Shown here: piece by piece, positions 33,807 through 36,872 of the stretch
Layout: each line of letters starts with the position of its first letter
Numbering within the stretch: the stretch's first letter is position 1
Origin: Dehalococcoidia bacterium
Lineage (GTDB): Bacteria; Chloroflexota; Dehalococcoidia; Lucifugimonadales; Lucifugimonadaceae
Assembly: GCA_026421215.1 (NCBI GenBank)
Contig: JAPKBN010000019.1
Coordinates: forward strand, 1 to 36,872
Direction of reading: 5' to 3'
Length of the DNA: 36,872 bases
Position numbers and translations under genes: made by a program
The notes under the pieces: model-generated
Told to the model about the DNA's origin: nothing
Seen by the model: only the letters and a program-made list of their open reading frames with translations
Database searches by the model: none

Positions 33807-35273
33807 CTATCCGACGGCCCCTTCTAGCGAGACCTTTAGCAGTTGTCCTGCCTCCATGGCGAACTCGAACGGCAACTCTTTAATCACTTCCCGGGACCAC
33901 CCGGTGATGATCATGTGGTGCGCCTCTTCTTCTGAGATGCCTCTTGACCGCAGGTAGAAAAGCTGGTCATCCGACACCTTGGAGGTCGAAGCCTCGTGCT
34001 CGAGACGCGCGGTGGGATTCCGGACCTCGATGTACGGCACCGTGTGCGCTCCGCACTGGTCGCCCACCAGCAGTGAGTCGCACTGCGTGTGGTTCACGGC
34101 GTTCTCTGCCGAGGGCATGATCTTGACCTGCCCGCGATAGGTGTTCTGGCCCTGCCCCGCAGAGATCCCCTTGGCCACGATAGTGCTCTTCGTGTTTTTG
34201 CCGATATGAATCATCTTGGTGCCGGTGTCGGCCTGTTGGTGGTTGTTCGCCAGCGCCACCGAATAGAACTCGCCGGTCGAGTTATCACCCTGAAGAATTA
34301 CGCTCGGATACTTCCAGGTGATCGCTGAGCCGGTCTCGACCTGTGTCCATGAGATTTTTGAGTTGACGCCGCGGCAGATCCCACGCTTCGTGACGAAGTT
34401 GTAGACGCCGCCCTCGCCTTCTTTGCTTCCGGGGAACCAGTTCTGGATGGTGGAGTACTTGATCTCGGCGTCGTCTAGTGTCACCAGTTCCACAACAGCG
34501 GCATGCAACTGGCTGGTCTTCCGGAATGGCGCAGTGCACCCCTCCAGGTAGCTCACGTACGCACCCTTGTCGGCGACGATGAGAGTTCTCTCAAACTGGC
34601 CGGTGCCCTCCGCGTTCATGCGGAAGTAGGTCATCAGCTCTATCGGGCAGCGCACACCCGGCGGGATGTACGCAAACGAACCGTCGCTAAAGACCGCCGA
34701 ATTCAGGGTCGCAAAGAAATTGTCGCTGTATGGAACGACCGAGCCGAGGTACTTCTTGATGAGGTCCGGGTGGTTTTTAACCGCCTCGCTAAAGGAGCAG
34801 AAGATAATCCCCAGCTTCTCAAGTTGCTCGGTGTACGTGGTCGCAACGGAAACGCTGTCGAAAACGGCGTCGATCGCAACCCCTGCGAGTTTCTCTCTCT
34901 CCTGTAAAGGGATGCCAAGCTTCTCAAAAGTGGCGAGCATCTCCGGATCGACGTCGGCGAGGCTTTTGGGCGCTTCTGCCGACGACTTTGGCGCCGCGTA
35001 GTAGTAGATGTCGTTGTAATCAATTTGCGGATATCGGATCTTCGCCCACTCAGGTTCGCCCTGCTCCTTCGCCATCTTCACCCAGTGGTGATATGCCCTC
35101 AGCCGCCATTCGAGCAGCCACTCCGGCTCGTCCTTTTTGGCCGAGATGAGGCGAACAATGTCCTCGCTCAGTCCTTTAGGAGCGAAATCCTGTTCGACTT
35201 CGGTAACGAAGCCCCATTTGTACTCGCCACCGGAGAGATCGGTCTCTCGGGATATGGAATTGGGGGTTACCAA
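33807..35273 (-). CDS. sufB: SufB Fe-S cluster scaffold protein
   Basis: The 488-residue protein is the SufB scaffold. [40 protein letters not shown] and [16 protein letters not shown] are typical SufB segments, with conserved Cys and the [29 protein letters not shown]-terminal helix region (partly quoted). It is the first gene of the operon. A TTG start at 35273 is used, with GGAGG eight bases before it. The perfect inverted repeat 105 bases upstream is the likely control site. Confidence 0.95.
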   Translation of the reverse strand: MVTPNSISRETDLSGGEYKWGFVTEVEQDFAPKGLSEDIVRLISAKKDEPEWLLEWRLRAYHHWVKMAKEQGEPEWAKIRYPQIDYNDIYYYAAPKSSAEAPKSLADVDPEMLATFEKLGIPLQEREKLAGVAIDAVFDSVSVATTYTEQLEKLGIIFCSFSEAVKNHPDLIKKYLGSVVPYSDNFFATLNSAVFSDGSFAYIPPGVRCPIELMTYFRMNAEGTGQFERTLIVADKGAYVSYLEGCTAPFRKTSQLHAAVVELVTLDDAEIKYSTIQNWFPGSKEGEGGVYNFVTKRGICRGVNSKISWTQVETGSAITWKYPSVILQGDNSTGEFYSVALANNHQQADTGTKMIHIGKNTKSTIVAKGISAGQGQNTYRGQVKIMPSAENAVNHTQCDSLLVGDQCGAHTVPYIEVRNPTARLEHEASTSKVSDDQLFYLRSRGISEEEAHHMIITGWSREVIKELPFEFAMEAGQLLKVSLEGAVG

Positions 35274-35377
35274 GCAGTGCGCCTCCGGTTGTTCTGGTGC
35301 CTGTTTATCTGGTCGCGGGCGGCCACGGAACGCTCATTTTCTTACGTTCAATTCAATCGTAGCGAGATCATGGATTT

Positions 35378-35408
35378 TCTAATGTTGACCTAAAAGGTCA
35401 ACATTAGA
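35378..35408. promoter_or_regulatory. perfect 14-bp inverted repeat upstream of the suf operon
   Basis: TCTAATGTTGACCT (35378-35391) is mirrored as AGGTCAACATTAGA (35395-35408) around AAA. It lies 105 bases before sufB. TTGACC within it could also be the minus-strand -35 box. A dimeric Fe-S or iron sensor (Rrf2/IscR- or SufR-like) would be a natural ligand. No such regulator gene lies in the window. Confidence 0.75.
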
Positions 35409-35489
35409 GTATCACCCAGCGTATGGGTGTCAACGAAAATCGCCGAAAGACATCGTCGCGCCTCACACGTAATTCGCAAGTTTTCATGA

Positions 35490-35810
35490 CGATCTCATGC
35501 GGAATCGCTAAAGGGTCGGCAAATTGGTTACAAGAACGTGTGCGTGGAAGACGTTGGTAAACAAATCGGATCGCCGCGGCGAGCGCCGTTTGATCGCATC
35601 ATCGTCACGGCGGGCTCGCCCGCTCTCCCATTACATCTGCTAGATCTACTTGTCATAGGCAGCCACATGGTTATTCCGATCGGGGCCATCGGAACCCAGG
35701 AACTTGCGTTCGTCACCAAGTCGGAGGTAGGACACTTTGGCGAAAATCTCAACGCATGCGCCTTTGTTCCACCCATCGGACGTGACGCGTGGCCTCCCGG
35801 ATTGGATTAG
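35490..35810 (+). pseudogene. pcm: 5'-truncated protein-L-isoaspartate O-methyltransferase remnant
   Basis: The frame reads ...LKGRQIGYKNVCVEDVGK, then APFDRIIVTAGSPALPLHLLDLL, GSHMVIPIGAIGTQELAFVTK and FVPPIGRDAWP. This matches the C-terminal half of Pcm (GY-x-NV, APFDxIIVTA, LVIP-x-G, FVP-x-xG). The N-terminal half with the SAM-binding GxGSGY is missing, and a TGA at 35487 closes the frame. The gene has been cut, perhaps when it met the suf promoter region. It is not expected to give an active enzyme. Confidence 0.75.
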
Positions 35811-35880
35811 ACCACGACTATACATTTCACGTTCGGTCGACAAAGCCAGAATAAGTTCGGGGATCAGTCCAGCGCTGAGG

Positions 35881-35886
35881 TATAAT
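35881..35886 (+). promoter_or_regulatory. -10 box for gatB
   Basis: TATAAT stands 86 bases before the gatB start. The -35 region is weak (TTCGGG with a 19-base spacer). Transcription would begin near 35893, between the pcm remnant and gatB. Confidence 0.5.
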
Positions 35887-35971
35887 TGGATCGGCAATTT
35901 CGGCGTACTCACGCACGCCTCTATCCCTCCAAGAAATCAATCGATTTTACGCGTCAGGAGCCGATCCGATA

Positions 35972-36872
35972 GTGGAATACGAGGCCGTAATTGGGCTTGA
36001 GGTCCACGTCCAGTTGCATACGAAGAGCAAGATGTTCTGTTCGTGCGGCGCGGACTATCAGTCGGCCGAGCCGAACACACGTGTTTGCCCGGTCTGCATG
36101 GCGCTTCCGGGCGTGCTTCCGGTGGTCAACATCGCCGCCGTGGAATCGGCCATCAAGATCGGACTTGCCCTCAACTGTGGTATCGCGGACATCACAAAGT
36201 TCGACCGCAAAAATTACCCCTATCCGGACCTTATGAAGGGGTACCAGATCTCCCAGTTCGACCAACCGATCTGCATCGGTGGATGGATGGATGTCCAGCC
36301 AAAAGGCGAGCCAGAGGCCCACATCGGTATTACGCGCGTCCACATGGAAGAGGACGTCGCTCGGCTCACCCATATCGATAACGCTCCCGGCAAATCCGGC
36401 CACTCCCACACGCTCATGGACATCAACCGCGCCGGAGTCCCACTGATGGAGGTCGTCTCCGAGCCGGATATCCACACACCCGGGCAGGCCGAGGCGTACA
36501 TCCTCAAGCTCCAGAACATCATCCGATACCTCGGCGTCGGCACCGCCAACATGGAAGAGGGCAGCTTCCGGGTCGATGCGAACGTGAGCGTCCGTCCGGT
36601 CGGTTCCGACGAACTTAGAGAGCGCGTGGAAGTCAAGAACATGAACCGTGTGCGCGCCGTCGTACGTGCCATCGAATACGAAATACAGCGACAGCCTGGA
36701 GTGTGGGAATCCGGTGGTCGAGTTCAGATGGAGACCCGCGGGTGGGACGATATCGCAGGCGTCACCATTGTCCAGCGCAGCAAAGAAGAGGCGCACGACT
36801 ACCGCTACTTCCCCGAGCCTGACATCCCACCGCTCGAGATCGATCGGGCCTGGGTTGAGAAGATAACCGCGA
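35972..36872 (+). CDS. gatB: Asp-tRNA(Asn)/Glu-tRNA(Gln) amidotransferase subunit B, 3'-truncated by window edge
   Basis: The first 300 codons of GatB are present. GatB is the kinase/tRNA-binding subunit that, with GatA and GatC, converts Glu-tRNA(Gln) or Asp-tRNA(Asn) to the amide form. The signature VIGLEVHVQL stands at the N-terminus. Zinc ligands Cys23, Cys25, Cys39 and Cys42 follow in FCSC and VCPVC. Later come KNYPYPDLMKGYQISQFD, DINRAGVPLMEVVSEPD and VRVEVKNMNR-like segments, as in other GatB. The start is GTG at 35972, with AGGAG at 35956-35960. The C-terminal YqeY-like part lies beyond the window. No gatA or gatC precedes it here. Confidence 0.95.
   Translation, partial: MEYEAVIGLEVHVQLHTKSKMFCSCGADYQSAEPNTRVCPVCMALPGVLPVVNIAAVESAIKIGLALNCGIADITKFDRKNYPYPDLMKGYQISQFDQPICIGGWMDVQPKGEPEAHIGITRVHMEEDVARLTHIDNAPGKSGHSHTLMDINRAGVPLMEVVSEPDIHTPGQAEAYILKLQNIIRYLGVGTANMEEGSFRVDANVSVRPVGSDELRERVEVKNMNRVRAVVRAIEYEIQRQPGVWESGGRVQMETRGWDDIAGVTIVQRSKEEAHDYRYFPEPDIPPLEIDRAWVEKITA

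Noticed and set aside
35954..36796. 280-codon minus-strand reading frame
   Set aside because: It lies antisense to the unmistakable gatB coding sequence and is a by-product of its codon usage.

Overview
The window reads as a chromosomal segment of a free-living, moderately GC-rich bacterium. There are no phage, plasmid, IS or CRISPR signatures. The mix of broad oxidative and catabolic functions (enolase-superfamily dehydratase, tandem SDRs, CocE-like hydrolase, dienelactone hydrolase, several MFS carriers), a SufBCDSU operon, frequent TTG/GTG starts and selenoproteins would fit a Chloroflexota lineage such as the marine SAR202 group. That placement is inference from gene content; no phylogenetic marker was compared.

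Layout. 1-525: gene-poor, with a possible decayed GH3 fragment. 526-2648: dihydrolipoyl dehydrogenase and a convergent TPR protein. 2823-10163: plus-strand run of MFS exporter, enolase-superfamily enzyme, 23S rRNA 2'-O-methyltransferase, DHA2-type MFS and two tandem SDRs. 10349-12331: a 660-residue membrane protein whose ectodomain holds three repeats spaced exactly 95 residues. 12403-18032: NHL beta-propeller, GNAT, double-hotdog dehydratase, zinc-ribbon membrane protein and CocE/NonD hydrolase. 18193-20523: MFS carrier convergent with a DapA/NAL-superfamily protein lacking the usual tyrosine. 20707-22728: a strong promoter, a ~120-nt transcript ending in an intrinsic terminator, then a siroheme nitrite/sulfite reductase. 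22849-24575: small conserved protein, dienelactone hydrolase, small membrane protein.

24664-29126 is the most striking block: csoR, copA, a YHS-domain protein, and two adjacent genes that both appear to encode selenocysteine. The first is a glutaredoxin-like protein whose apparent TGA stop is followed by only two codons and TAA (a U-x-x-stop ending). The second is a redoxin/TlpA-like protein with an in-frame TGA at codon 47 at the usual CxxC position. Both TGAs are followed at nearly the same distance (loop 21-22 nt downstream) by a bacterial SECIS-like hairpin; the second has a GGUCU loop, as in E. coli fdhF. Read with TGA as stop, the first loses its last three residues and the second loses its N-terminal 58 residues, including the active site. 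The copper sensor, copper exporter, metal-binding YHS protein and two selenol redox proteins may form a copper/thiol-stress unit. Copies of one CCCTCTCC/GGAGAGGG-type hairpin lie in the gaps of this block.

29829-35273 is a minus-strand sufB-sufC-sufD-sufS-sufU Fe-S assembly operon, with a perfect 14-bp-arm inverted repeat upstream that probably serves as its operator. A 5'-truncated pcm remnant (35490-35810) separates it from gatB, which runs off the right edge.
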